Shown: positions 43,504 to 49,962 of the stretch, in pieces
How the letters are laid out: each line of letters opens with the position of its first letter
Numbering within the stretch: position 1 is the first letter of the stretch
DNA from: a virus
DNA: 64,000 bases
Direction: 5' to 3' (one strand)
IMG/VR virus record: IMGVR_UViG_3300028393_000019
Coordinates: 62,001-126,000 of that record
Position numbers and translations under genes: made by a program
Notes under the pieces: model-generated
Databases searched by the model: none
What the model was told of the DNA's origin: nothing
Seen by the model: the letters and a program-made list of their open reading frames with translations, nothing else

Positions 43504-43524
43504 TCCAGTCATTCTATCTCCTTG

Positions 43525-44013
43525 CTAAACAGCGGGGCCGGTCTTGGCCTTTTGCTTGAGGGCTGTGAGCACACGCTTCCAGCGACCACTTTCACGAGTA
43601 CGGTAGAACCACTTGCCCGACTCTAGGCTGTCATCGTAGCGATACAGGTAGAAGTATTCGCACCATGAACCCTGGTAGTGATCTACAGCAGTTGCGGCGG
43701 ATTCAAAGCTCTTGTAGGGAGCATCTTCGCCGCGATCACGTGAGTAGAAGGTGGTCATATCGCCGTAGAGCTTCTCGTACTCATCTTCGGGTAACTCGCT
43801 GTCCAGCCTTGAGAACTCGTGCTTGATGCCGATCTCGGCTCGCAGTGAGCTGATGTCGCCCAGGGCGATCAAGTTGTTGACCTTAGGGCTAGCACCGTAG
43901 TTGTTCTCTAAGATCTCGCCGTTGTGTTCAAGGTAGCCATCCCAGTGGCAGTAGACGGCCTTGACACGACCACTACTAGGGTTCTCAATACCAATCATTG
44001 ATCTAGTACCCAT
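43525..44013 (-). CDS. Conserved phage protein MGTRSMIGI type (162 aa)
   Basis: ATG 44013 follows GGAGG, which is within the end of the upstream gene; the longer frame from 44073 is rejected. The pattern MGTRSMIGI...VKAVYCHWDGYLEHNGEIL, with the parts MGTRSMIGI and CHWDGYLEHNG, is common in phage genomes. The C-terminus is basic (WKRVLTALKQKAK). Function unknown. Confidence 0.85.
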   Translation of the reverse strand: MGTRSMIGIENPSSGRVKAVYCHWDGYLEHNGEILENNYGASPKVNNLIALGDISSLRAEIGIKHEFSRLDSELPEDEYEKLYGDMTTFYSRDRGEDAPYKSFESAATAVDHYQGSWCEYFYLYRYDDSLESGKWFYRTRESGRWKRVLTALKQKAKTGPAV

Positions 44014-44014
44014 A

Positions 44015-44221
44015 TCAGCCTCCGAACACTTCTTTGTTAAGGATCTCGTTCTCAACCAAGTCGTAGCAAGCATTCATCGCTTGAGTCACGAAGGTGTAGA
44101 CCAGGGCCTTTTCTTTGGCCGGCAGTTGCTCAATGCGCTCCTGCAGTTCGGGCAAAGTGGGGGTGTAGAAGAACCCATTGCGTGGAATTGGGTTTTGCAC
44201 TTGATCGTAAATACCTGACAT
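44015..44221 (-). CDS. Early protein (68 aa)
   Basis: A Pro-rich start (NPIPRNGFFYTPTLPEL) is followed by one long helix (EKALVYTFVTQAMNACYDLVE). RBS AAGGAGCGAA. No family recognised. Confidence 0.78.
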   Translation of the reverse strand: MSGIYDQVQNPIPRNGFFYTPTLPELQERIEQLPAKEKALVYTFVTQAMNACYDLVENEILNKEVFGG

Positions 44222-44253
44222 AAGTTTCGCTCCTTCTGTGTGTGTAAGTGTAT

Positions 44254-44282
44254 ATTATAACACGGGCCAGGGCCCGTGTCAA
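44254..44282 (-). promoter_or_regulatory. Early promoter with a hairpin in its spacer
   Basis: TTGACA, 17 nt, TATAAT, perfect in both boxes. Positions 44261-44278 form an 8-bp palindromic stem (CACGGGCC with GGCCCGTG) that fills the spacer. Confidence 0.88.
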
Positions 44283-44289
44283 TCTATAG

Positions 44290-44643
44290 TTAAATACCCT
44301 GGAACGCAGTAAGGGCTTCTTGTGCGCCCGCATCCAAATACACCGCATCCATAGCCTTTTGCTTCTCACGTGCTACAGTTGCACGATACACTTCCAGCTC
44401 TGCGCTCTTAGCTTCCATAGCAGGCCACACAACATCAGAGGGGTTAAGGTAAGGACCCGTGTAGTCTACCTTGTCTGCCTTCAGCGTAATGTCGCCGCTC
44501 TTAATGCCTTCAAACACCATGCCCCACGTGGGCTGTTGCGGACGACCGCTGGCACCAAACAGTTCTACTGCCTTAGCCTGCACCTTAGCCTGTGCTACTT
44601 CGTTAAGACGACGAACAAAATACTCTCGAGATTGTGCTTCCAT
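44290..44643 (-). CDS. Early helical protein (117 aa)
   Basis: ATG 44643 (MEAQSREYF) is preferred over 44694 because AAGGAGCGAA precedes it. Two helical parts (VRRLNEVAQAKVQAKAVEL and AELEVYRATVAREKQK) flank a central RPQQPTWGMVFEG loop. No family recognised. Confidence 0.8.
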   Translation of the reverse strand: MEAQSREYFVRRLNEVAQAKVQAKAVELFGASGRPQQPTWGMVFEGIKSGDITLKADKVDYTGPYLNPSDVVWPAMEAKSAELEVYRATVAREKQKAMDAVYLDAGAQEALTAFQGI

Positions 44644-44653
44644 TTTTCGCTCC

Positions 44654-44776
44654 TTAGTTTGCTGTGTTGTAAACTCTGTACTTGCCTTCTGCATCGTAAT
44701 ACCAAACGCCGCCTATGTTGTGGTATCCTTTTTTGCGGAATAGTGTTGCATAATATTTCGCGTAATTAAATGCCAT
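44654..44776 (-). CDS. Microprotein (40 aa)
   Basis: MAFNYAKYYATLFRKKGYHN...YRVYNTAN, rich in Tyr and Asn. RBS AAGGAAG; it lies 27 nt after the -10 of the promoter at 44803. It reads like a small beta-hairpin protein. Confidence 0.62.
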   Translation of the reverse strand: MAFNYAKYYATLFRKKGYHNIGGVWYYDAEGKYRVYNTAN

Positions 44777-44802
44777 CTTACTTCCTTTGTTGCTAAGTGT
44801 AT

Positions 44803-44831
44803 ATTATAGCACCAAACTAAAGCCCTGTCAA
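44803..44831 (-). promoter_or_regulatory. Early sigma-70 promoter
   Basis: TTGACA, 17 nt, TATAAT; its -35 is inside the hairpin 44819-44844. Confidence 0.85.
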
Positions 44832-44844
44832 CCCCAGGGTCTTT
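44819..44844 (-). terminator. Terminator-like hairpin overlapping the -35
   Basis: On the minus strand AAAGACCCTG pairs with CAGGGCTTT (one bulge) just after gene 45106. Short T run. Confidence 0.5.
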
Positions 44845-45106
44845 ACATACTCCAGTAGCTCTCACTGGCGGGCGAGCAATAGTAGGGCGTGTCGTAACGC
44901 TCTGTGAACCGGCCCCCACCCATCATGTTGGTCTTCTCGACCATAGTCACGTGGATCTCACAACGATAGCCCTCACTGGCCGGGTACTTGCGAGCATAGA
45001 CCTCTTGGATAGCACCACGATCAGCAGTGCTATGGTCTACCTTGCGATCCAGTCGCTCCCCGGACTTTCGACGGGCATCACGTTTATAAACTTCTACTGT
45101 GTACAT
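44843..45106 (-). CDS. Basic early protein (87 aa)
   Basis: MYTVEVYKRDARRKSGERL, then RCEIHVTMVEKTN and a GGGRFTERYDTPYYCSP end. Looks like a small beta-rich domain with basic edge. RBS AAGGAGCGAA. Confidence 0.78.
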   Translation of the reverse strand: MYTVEVYKRDARRKSGERLDRKVDHSTADRGAIQEVYARKYPASEGYRCEIHVTMVEKTNMMGGGRFTERYDTPYYCSPASESYWSM

Positions 45107-45139
45107 AAGTTCGCTCCTTATCTAACTGTCTAAGCATTA

Positions 45140-45168
45140 ATTATAGTGCCAAATCAGTTGTGTGTCAA
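45140..45168 (-). promoter_or_regulatory. Early sigma-70 promoter for gene 45106
   Basis: TTGACA, 17 nt, TATAAT. The -35 contains the TGA stop of the upstream membrane gene. Confidence 0.87.
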
Positions 45169-45386
45169 CCCCAGGCCTTGAATAACCCGAATAGGCATAT
45201 GGTTAATGCTACTACGTTGGTAACCAATTGTGGCTTATTTGCCACACGTATGCTCCAGATCAAGTAGCAGATCCCGCCCATGAATCCAGCCACGATGTTC
45301 CATGGATAGATGTCAAAGCTCATGAGCGTATACATGGCCAGGAAGCATCCAGTGCCGATCCACTGGATGATGTCGTTGAACTTCAA
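45165..45386 (-). CDS. Three-helix membrane protein, TTG start (73 aa)
   Basis: Hydrophobic segments WIGTGCFLAMYTLM, NIVAGFMGGICYLIWSI and VTNVVALTICLFGLF predict about three inner-membrane helices. TTG at 45386 overlaps the upstream TGA (TTGA), so it is read by coupling. Confidence 0.75.
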   Translation of the reverse strand: MKFNDIIQWIGTGCFLAMYTLMSFDIYPWNIVAGFMGGICYLIWSIRVANKPQLVTNVVALTICLFGLFKAWG

Positions 45387-46087
45387 GCCGCTTCCTTCAA
45401 ATGGATCACGAACCCACTGTAGTCCTTCTTGGCACGACCCTTGGCTTTCAACCCAATGATGCCTACCCGGGGGTCTAAGAAGCGCAGATCATCTTCATCC
45501 GCACTGTACACACCTTCGGGGATCCGGTCGTAGACCACGGCAACATTCATGCCCTGAGCCACTGCCTTGGGAATGTCTGCGGCATTGGATTCAGCACGGC
45601 TGAACGTGAGGTGATAGTTGGGGATATGTGCGGTCTTGCGTCCTAGGATCTTGGTATAGTCATAGAACTGTACTGTAGGGAACATTTGGAAGATGTTCAA
45701 GCCAGTGTCGCCGATCGTGTACTTTTCCCACGCTAGATCACTAGTACCGTTCAAGCGGAACACGGGCTTTAGGCCCTGCTTACGGGCATAATTAATAGCC
45801 TTGTCGATGTCATTGGTTAGATCCTTCATGAAAGCATCACGATCGAAGAAGAATGCAACCGTCTTGCGTATACGTGCTCGCTGTATAACGTTGGTGTTCT
45901 CACCCCGCTTGAACATGCCCCCACGTCCAGCAGTGTTGAGACAGCTAGCAATGCATCCAGGGGTAGCCTTGGGACAGGTGTTGTGACCGCTCAGGGTGCT
46001 GGGCGCGAGATGCAGGATGAAGCTTAGATAGCCCCGAGCCGTGCCCTTTTGGATCTTGGGGTTAGCTGTACTCAGTAGTTTAAACAT
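45383..46087 (-). CDS. Gp88-like phage protein with Cys cluster (234 aa)
   Basis: The N-terminus (GYLSFILHLAPSTLSGHNTCPKATPGCIASCLNTAGRGG, seen as TCPKATPGCIASC) matches the pattern of the phage gene-product-88 family: a Cys cluster that could bind metal, then an alpha/beta domain (FRLNGTSDLAWEK, VAVVYDRIPEG). Function unknown in the family as far as I know. RBS AAGGAGCGAA. Confidence 0.72.
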   Translation of the reverse strand: MFKLLSTANPKIQKGTARGYLSFILHLAPSTLSGHNTCPKATPGCIASCLNTAGRGGMFKRGENTNVIQRARIRKTVAFFFDRDAFMKDLTNDIDKAINYARKQGLKPVFRLNGTSDLAWEKYTIGDTGLNIFQMFPTVQFYDYTKILGRKTAHIPNYHLTFSRAESNAADIPKAVAQGMNVAVVYDRIPEGVYSADEDDLRFLDPRVGIIGLKAKGRAKKDYSGFVIHLKEAA

Positions 46088-46119
46088 GGTTCGCTCCTTG
46101 TTTTGCAGTGTAAGTGTAT

Positions 46120-46148
46120 ATTATACTGTCAATCGATCTGTATGTCAA
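46120..46148 (-). promoter_or_regulatory. Early sigma-70 promoter for gene 46087
   Basis: TTGACA, 17 nt, TATAAT. Confidence 0.87.
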
Positions 46149-46326
46149 CCACTTGACCCTTTGAAAAGATCCAGTATTCGTTGATAGGGCACGAGCTGGA
46201 TCCAGATGATACCCAAACACACGCATTGCCTGGTTGCACTACCGCATGCTCGGTTCCCCGTTCTAGTAGCCGAGCCAGCACTACCAGTAGCTCAAACTCG
46301 TTGACTCCGGGCCTTACTTCAACCAT
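46129..46326 (-). CDS. Small early protein (65 aa)
   Basis: ATG 46326 lies 1 nt after the upstream TGA (TGATATG); the longer frame from 46512 is a shadow of that gene. MVEVRPGVNEFELLVVLARLL is a helix, then ACVWVSSGSSSCPINEYW. Unknown. Confidence 0.72.
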   Translation of the reverse strand: MVEVRPGVNEFELLVVLARLLERGTEHAVVQPGNACVWVSSGSSSCPINEYWIFSKGQVVDIQID

Positions 46327-46327
46327 A

Positions 46328-46531
46328 TCAACCCCAATCTTTGAAGTCACCGTTGCGCTCGTTGTCCATGTAGCCCTGCCAATAGGCTGCCACTTCTGCC
46401 TCTGTGAGCTCTGTGACGGGTTCACCATTGTAAGTGCCCTGGGGATATTTGTGTGGACGAGCTGGACGACGGTAGTAGCTGTCTGCACTACCTCTATCAT
46501 AGCATCCGCCATGTACTCGATCTATAACCAT
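46328..46531 (-). CDS. Early protein (67 aa)
   Basis: RBS GAGGAGCAG. Basic and Tyr-rich start (YDRGSADSYYRRPARPHKY) and a short helix (EAEVAAYWQGYMDNER). No family recognised. Confidence 0.76.
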   Translation of the reverse strand: MVIDRVHGGCYDRGSADSYYRRPARPHKYPQGTYNGEPVTELTEAEVAAYWQGYMDNERNGDFKDWG

Positions 46532-46557
46532 TTTTCTGCTCCTCTAACTAAAACACT

Positions 46558-46586
46558 ATTATAACGCCAAAAGGCACTGCTGTCAA
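46558..46586 (-). promoter_or_regulatory. Early sigma-70 promoter for gene 46531
   Basis: TTGACA, 17 nt, TATAAT; spacer and -35 lie in a hairpin. Confidence 0.87.
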
Positions 46587-46597
46587 GCAATGCCCTT
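46569..46597 (-). terminator. Terminator-like hairpin overlapping the promoter
   Basis: On the minus strand AAGGGCATTGCT pairs with AGCAGTGCCTT (one mismatch, one bulge), loop TGAC, then TTTT. The loop is part of the -35. Confidence 0.5.
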
Positions 46598-46613
46598 AGA
46601 CTCTACAGGGTTA

Positions 46614-46994
46614 TTACAGTTCCATACTAGCGTAGCCGTCGTCTTGCATGCCCTGCTCTGTAAAGCTAACACTAGTCCCTAGCAAGTCGCTTACAGCCGC
46701 CTCAAAGCCCGTGTCTGTGTACATTCGCCAGCTTCCCTCTACATCAGCGCCGTCTACGCCGTCTACGTCATAGCAGACTGCAATGTGTGTGCTAATGTCG
46801 CCATCGCCGTCGTAGTCTGTCTCTGCAATGTGTATGCTTGTAATTGTAACTTCCTCAATGTCGCAGTCCCACATACTGTCGCCTGCAAGTTGTACTTTTA
46901 CTCGGCACTTGTACTCCGTGTTAACAGTGTCGTCTTCTTGTTTAACTTCTACTCTTTTTAGTTTTTTACTAACTTTAAACTGTGTTGCTTGCAT
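46614..46994 (-). CDS. Acidic early protein (126 aa)
   Basis: Basic first 20 residues (FKVSKKLKRVEVK), then strongly acidic (AETDYDGDGDIS, YDVDGVDGADVEG). The acidic surface could mimic DNA, which is speculation. RBS AAGGAGCGAA. Confidence 0.82.
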   Translation of the reverse strand: MQATQFKVSKKLKRVEVKQEDDTVNTEYKCRVKVQLAGDSMWDCDIEEVTITSIHIAETDYDGDGDISTHIAVCYDVDGVDGADVEGSWRMYTDTGFEAAVSDLLGTSVSFTEQGMQDDGYASMEL

Positions 46995-47016
46995 AAGTTT
47001 CGCTCCTTAAAAAACA

Positions 47017-47045
47017 ATTATACTACACTTTGTCCAAAATGTCAA
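47017..47045 (-). promoter_or_regulatory. Early sigma-70 promoter for gene 46994
   Basis: TTGACA, 17 nt, TATAAT. Confidence 0.87.
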
Positions 47046-47057
47046 TGCACTGTAATA

Positions 47058-47071
47058 AGCCCTTACGGGCT
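47058..47071 (-). terminator. Short terminator-like hairpin
   Basis: AGCCC, GTAA loop, GGGCT, then TTATT on the minus strand, after gene 47320. Confidence 0.4.
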
Positions 47072-47077
47072 GTAGGG

Positions 47078-47320
47078 TTATGCTGTTTGCTTTGCTTGCA
47101 AACGTGCAATCTCTAGTTGCATTTGCACAATTTTTTCTTTTTCTAGTTTAGCAATAAACTTTACTTTTTTTGCTTCGATATCTCTGCGGAACTTTGCTGT
47201 GCTTACATTTAGCATATAAGACGTTTGTCCGTAGCTTTGCATTGTGTTTTGCATACAGTAAACTTTAGCACGAGCGGCAGACATTGCGAATGCATTAACT
47301 GTGTTTGCGTATTGACCCAT
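47078..47320 (-). CDS. Helical early protein (80 aa)
   Basis: Ala/Met-rich first half and a long C-terminal coiled-coil-like helix (KKVKFIAKLEKEKIVQMQLEI). RBS AAGGAGTCG. Confidence 0.8.
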   Translation of the reverse strand: MGQYANTVNAFAMSAARAKVYCMQNTMQSYGQTSYMLNVSTAKFRRDIEAKKVKFIAKLEKEKIVQMQLEIARLQAKQTA

Positions 47321-47346
47321 TTCGACTCCTTTGTTGCTAAGTTGTT

Positions 47347-47375
47347 ATTATAGCGTCGTTTGGCTAACGTGTCAA
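47347..47375 (-). promoter_or_regulatory. Early sigma-70 promoter for gene 47320
   Basis: TTGACA, 17 nt, TATAAT. Confidence 0.87.
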
Positions 47376-47476
47376 CACAGCACACAATACTGGACCCAAA
47401 TGAAGGGTCTTTTGGTCACGCACCGCTACACGAGCACACCCGCCGTGACCTCAGACCATTCTCGGGACCACACCGC

Positions 47477-47593
47477 TTAACTGATGATCTCTGCTCGAGC
47501 TGTTGTGGGGATAGTTTTGGGTTGAGTTCTGGGCAGAGTCAAACAGCTGAGAGCGCCGTTCCAATGCCATTTTTTACAGTTGATGCATTCCAT
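47477..47593 (-). CDS. Microprotein with CxxC (38 aa)
   Basis: MECINCKKWHWNGALSC then a basic tail. RBS AAGGA, about 25 nt after the -10 at 47618. The three Cys and His could bind metal. Confidence 0.55.
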   Translation of the reverse strand: MECINCKKWHWNGALSCLTLPRTQPKTIPTTARAEIIS

Positions 47594-47617
47594 GTGAGTC
47601 CTTGTTGATCAAGCTGT

Positions 47618-47646
47618 ATTATAACACAAGTGATGCCCTCATGCAA
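47618..47646 (-). promoter_or_regulatory. Early sigma-70 promoter for the CxxC microprotein
   Basis: TTGCAT, 17 nt, TATAAT. Confidence 0.75.
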
Positions 47647-47658
47647 CACAAGAAGCAG

Positions 47659-47862
47659 TTATTCGTTGTGAACCGTGACTTGATAACGGGTACGGGGCAA
47701 CTCAGTCAATATGTACTCTGATGCTTCCCATTGATCTGTAAACACAGCAAAGTCACAGGTGCTGTTGTTGTATTTGAAACAGTGTATGTGACCATTGTCT
47801 CCCTGCTTAACATGTACAGCGTGAGTTGAAGTTCTGATAGTGACAGCAAAGGCAGCTCGCAT
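47659..47862 (-). CDS. Early protein (67 aa)
   Basis: Mostly beta (AAFAVTIRTSTHAVHVK, TRYQVTVHNE) with two Cys. RBS GGGAGAA. Its leader carries the operator-like region at 47916-48074. Confidence 0.75.
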   Translation of the reverse strand: MRAAFAVTIRTSTHAVHVKQGDNGHIHCFKYNNSTCDFAVFTDQWEASEYILTELPRTRYQVTVHNE

Positions 47863-48224
47863 GTGATTCTCCCGGTTGTATATAGTACTTATGAGTTAGA
47901 CCTATTTGAACCGTGATTATAGTGTGATCACACGGTACTAGCGTGTGACTCGGTGATCTATCGTGTGGCAAAGTGTGAAATAGATCTCATCATGGCGCAT
48001 AGCGGTGTGTACAGCGGGGCCTTTGGGGCCAAAATGTGTCAAAAAGTGTGACAAAGTGCAATAAAGTGTGACAAGATCAAGACTGTGAATCACTATCTAG
48101 GTTGGGGCCACAGTGGCACAGGGTTGATCAGAATGGTGAACCGTGGGGCAGAGAGGCATAGTTACAATGAATACTAGTCATTACGCCACATCTCCCACAC
48201 TGACCTACACGTACAGCGGGGCCT
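47863..48224. other. 362-bp non-coding region with operator-like repeats
   Basis: No credible gene. It holds a -10 box, a 12-bp palindrome, GTGTGA half-sites and two AAGGCCCCGCTGT boxes. Confidence 0.6.
47916..48074 (-). promoter_or_regulatory. Promoter with palindrome and GTGTGA half-site array
   Basis: TATAAT (47916-47921, minus) abuts the perfect palindrome GTGTGATCACAC (47922-47933). Further GTGTGA copies lie at 47943, 47973, 48046 and 48066. The last two are in an exact AAGTGTGACAA repeat 20 bp apart. No good -35 is seen, so activation or repression by a DNA-binding protein is likely. Confidence 0.5.
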
Positions 48225-48382
48225 TTACACTAGTGTCCATATTGTGCCCACTGCAAATCCCAGGCCCCAGGCCCATAACAGCACAGTCAGCATCAAGGGT
48301 ATATACAACCATTCGTCCATGATGATAGTTTCAAAAGTCATATCAGTATCTCCATTATGATGTACATGCACAGCGGGGCCTT
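48011..48382 (-). repeat. Three copies of AAGGCCCCGCTGT
   Basis: On the minus strand at 48011-48023, 48213-48225 and 48370-48382. The last two are each followed 28-31 nt later by an ATG with a GGAGAT upstream. Confidence 0.7.
48225..48341 (-). CDS. Single-helix membrane microprotein (38 aa)
   Basis: MTFETIIMDEWLYIPL then a hydrophobic helix (MLTVLLWAWGLGFAVGTIW). RBS GGAG at 48353. It lies between two AAGGCCCCGCTGT boxes. Confidence 0.6.
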   Translation of the reverse strand: MTFETIIMDEWLYIPLMLTVLLWAWGLGFAVGTIWTLV

Positions 48383-48460
48383 GTATACTGTAGCTTGTAC
48401 ACAGTGCTAGCAGGCTTTAGAAAGTTCCGCAGTCATCAGTGTATATAGTAAAAAGAACCA

Positions 48461-48491
48461 AAAGAAAAGCACCTGTGCTAACGGGTGCTTT
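48461..48491 (-). terminator. Rho-independent terminator
   Basis: AAAGCACC pairs with GGTGCTTT; the minus strand continues TTTTCTTTT. Ends the transcript of genes 48957 and 48720. Confidence 0.82.
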
Positions 48492-48531
48492 AGTGACAGC
48501 GTAGCTGACGCTTGTAATAGTTCCGGTCCCG

Positions 48532-48720
48532 TTACTGTCCCGTATTGGTGTTCACTAGTGCAGGCTCATTGGGATCAGTGTGAGTAGTCTGTGTTAAGCC
48601 GTTAAAAGCCATTGCTTCACGCAGTGCTCTCACTGTGTCAACGTGTGTGTCGGGCACTGGAGTGCTCACTGGCACTACATCGTTTACACCCGTTTCATTG
48701 TAGGTCACATAGCTGGTCAT
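48532..48720 (-). CDS. Early protein (62 aa)
   Basis: Thr/Val/Asn-rich start (GVNDVVPVSTPVPDTHV), one helix (VRALREAMAFNG) and a polar tail. Weak RBS (AAGGATAA). Follows gene 48957. Confidence 0.68.
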   Translation of the reverse strand: MTSYVTYNETGVNDVVPVSTPVPDTHVDTVRALREAMAFNGLTQTTHTDPNEPALVNTNTGQ

Positions 48721-48726
48721 AGTGTG

Positions 48727-48957
48727 TTATCCTTGATATCCAGGTATAGTGTCAATGCCATGCTGTTCCAATACAACTTGCCCCACCCAATCTGCTGTGT
48801 TCATGTAGCGATTGGTGTTCTGTAGGTGTGCAAACCATTCAGCATGTTCGTGTGCTTCTGATTCAGAGTAGTTGCCCGCATCGGTCAGATCAAATCTTCG
48901 TACAGTTTGATTGGTGCTGGGGCTGTGTGCGTATACTGTGTAACGGCTTGTGGGCAT
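48727..48957 (-). CDS. Protein with late-type promoter on minus strand (76 aa)
   Basis: MPTSRYTVYAHSPSTNQTVRRFDL, then SESEAHEHAEWFAHLQN and a short Gly-Pro end. It looks like small conserved phage proteins with an RRF-D-L...A...A pattern. RBS AAGGAG; TAAATA 23 nt upstream. Confidence 0.75.
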   Translation of the reverse strand: MPTSRYTVYAHSPSTNQTVRRFDLTDAGNYSESEAHEHAEWFAHLQNTNRYMNTADWVGQVVLEQHGIDTIPGYQG

Positions 48958-48980
48958 GAGTGACTCCTTGTTGGTATCAG

Positions 48981-48986
48981 TATTTA
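48981..48986 (-). promoter_or_regulatory. Late promoter TAAATA, 23 nt before ATG 48957
   Basis: GATAAATACT on the minus strand, with an RBS in the leader. Confidence 0.5.
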
Positions 48987-49073
48987 TCGTGTGTTAGCCA
49001 CAAGCAAGGCCGGATCGTATCTGGGCTTGCGCAGTTGTTGACGAGTGTGAATGGTAATGAACGCGAGTTGGCG

Positions 49074-49517
49074 TTATTGTGCCGCTTTACCGGACGCTTT
49101 TCTATCGCTCCGCTTGTGCTTTGCACTGGAAATTTTGCGCTCCGGCTTCTTCTTCAAAATTTTAGCGTCCGCCTGTTTCACAGACTTCTTACGCTTCATC
49201 ATCACATTGGTACTCTGCCGGTTACGATCTAGATAGCCCGCATACTTGGGATCCAATGGCACAGGAGGCGGTATCTGATCTGGAGTTAGACGTGCTATGT
49301 CATCTGCTGTCATGGGCTCCCAATTGGCTCGATCTGCCGCCAACTGTTCAGCTCGATAGCTCACATACACCGCAGGTTCAAATGTCACAATGTGCCAGCA
49401 CAGGGTCGCAAATAGAGCCGCCACTAGGTATACACCCAATTTGTCAATGGGCCATGCTTCGTAGCGCCACCAATACTTGATGTCAGCTAAGGGATCAACT
49501 GAGTTGTAGGTTCTCAT
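49074..49517 (-). CDS. Membrane protein with basic tail (147 aa)
   Basis: One membrane helix (LGVYLVAALFATLCWHIV, residues ~28-45), a soluble Pro-rich region (IPPPVPLDPKYAG) and a very basic C-terminus (KILKKKPERKISSAKHKRSDRK). ATGA overlap with a lipoprotein gene upstream. The pair could be a spanin-like set, but the order and features are not typical. The tail DNA shares a 12-mer with the repeats at 32.2 kb. Confidence 0.72.
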   Translation of the reverse strand: MRTYNSVDPLADIKYWWRYEAWPIDKLGVYLVAALFATLCWHIVTFEPAVYVSYRAEQLAADRANWEPMTADDIARLTPDQIPPPVPLDPKYAGYLDRNRQSTNVMMKRKKSVKQADAKILKKKPERKISSAKHKRSDRKASGKAAQ

Positions 49518-49753
49518 ATGGCTGATCGATTATAGGTTTGGCCGGGGTCTTGTATTTCACAGTAGTGTAGCCGATCTATGATATTCCAAACAGAGCAGTC
49601 ACTATGGGGTATGATCTGCTCCACAGCTCGATCTGTAAAGCTCTTGCCCGTAACAGCCCAAGTGCCTGTTGACGTGGCCGAATATGCAGTTGACAGCACA
49701 GTGTTGGCACAGCCTGACAGCATCACTGAGCCGATCAACAACAGCAGTTTCAT
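49514..49753 (-). CDS. Small lipoprotein (79 aa)
   Basis: A signal peptide with lipobox LSGC (Cys15) predicts a lipid-anchored protein. The mature part is 65 residues with SDCSVWNIIDRLHYCEI, two Cys that could form a disulfide. It may be an outer-membrane component such as an o-spanin or a superinfection factor. Confidence 0.8.
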   Translation of the reverse strand: MKLLLLIGSVMLSGCANTVLSTAYSATSTGTWAVTGKSFTDRAVEQIIPHSDCSVWNIIDRLHYCEIQDPGQTYNRSAI

Positions 49754-49962
49754 TGGGGTCTTTCTGTGAATCTGCTTAAAAATGCTTCCAGCCTACAGGT
49801 GTATTCTTTGTCATCTGTACTGGTGTAGCGTATCCAAGCATCGGGCTCTTCGTTTGGGCACCATACGGCCTGCACTACAAACTGTTCACGTGCTGTACCC
49901 ACCCAATGTGAGCCCACTCGGGGCTGTGCTTGCTGTCTGTCCTGCGTGGTCCATGTGGTCAT
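49750..49962 (-). CDS. Early protein (70 aa)
   Basis: Pattern PRVGSHWVG...FVVQAVW and EYTCRLEAFLSRF is typical of a small phage protein with an SH3-like beta-barrel. Coupled by ATGA to the lipoprotein gene. Confidence 0.78.
   Translation of the reverse strand: MTTWTTQDRQQAQPRVGSHWVGTAREQFVVQAVWCPNEEPDAWIRYTSTDDKEYTCRLEAFLSRFTERPQ

Noticed and set aside
47360-47608. 82-codon plus-strand frame in the early block
   Set aside because: No RBS, composition unlike its neighbours, and it lies opposite a minus-strand promoter and the CxxC microprotein.
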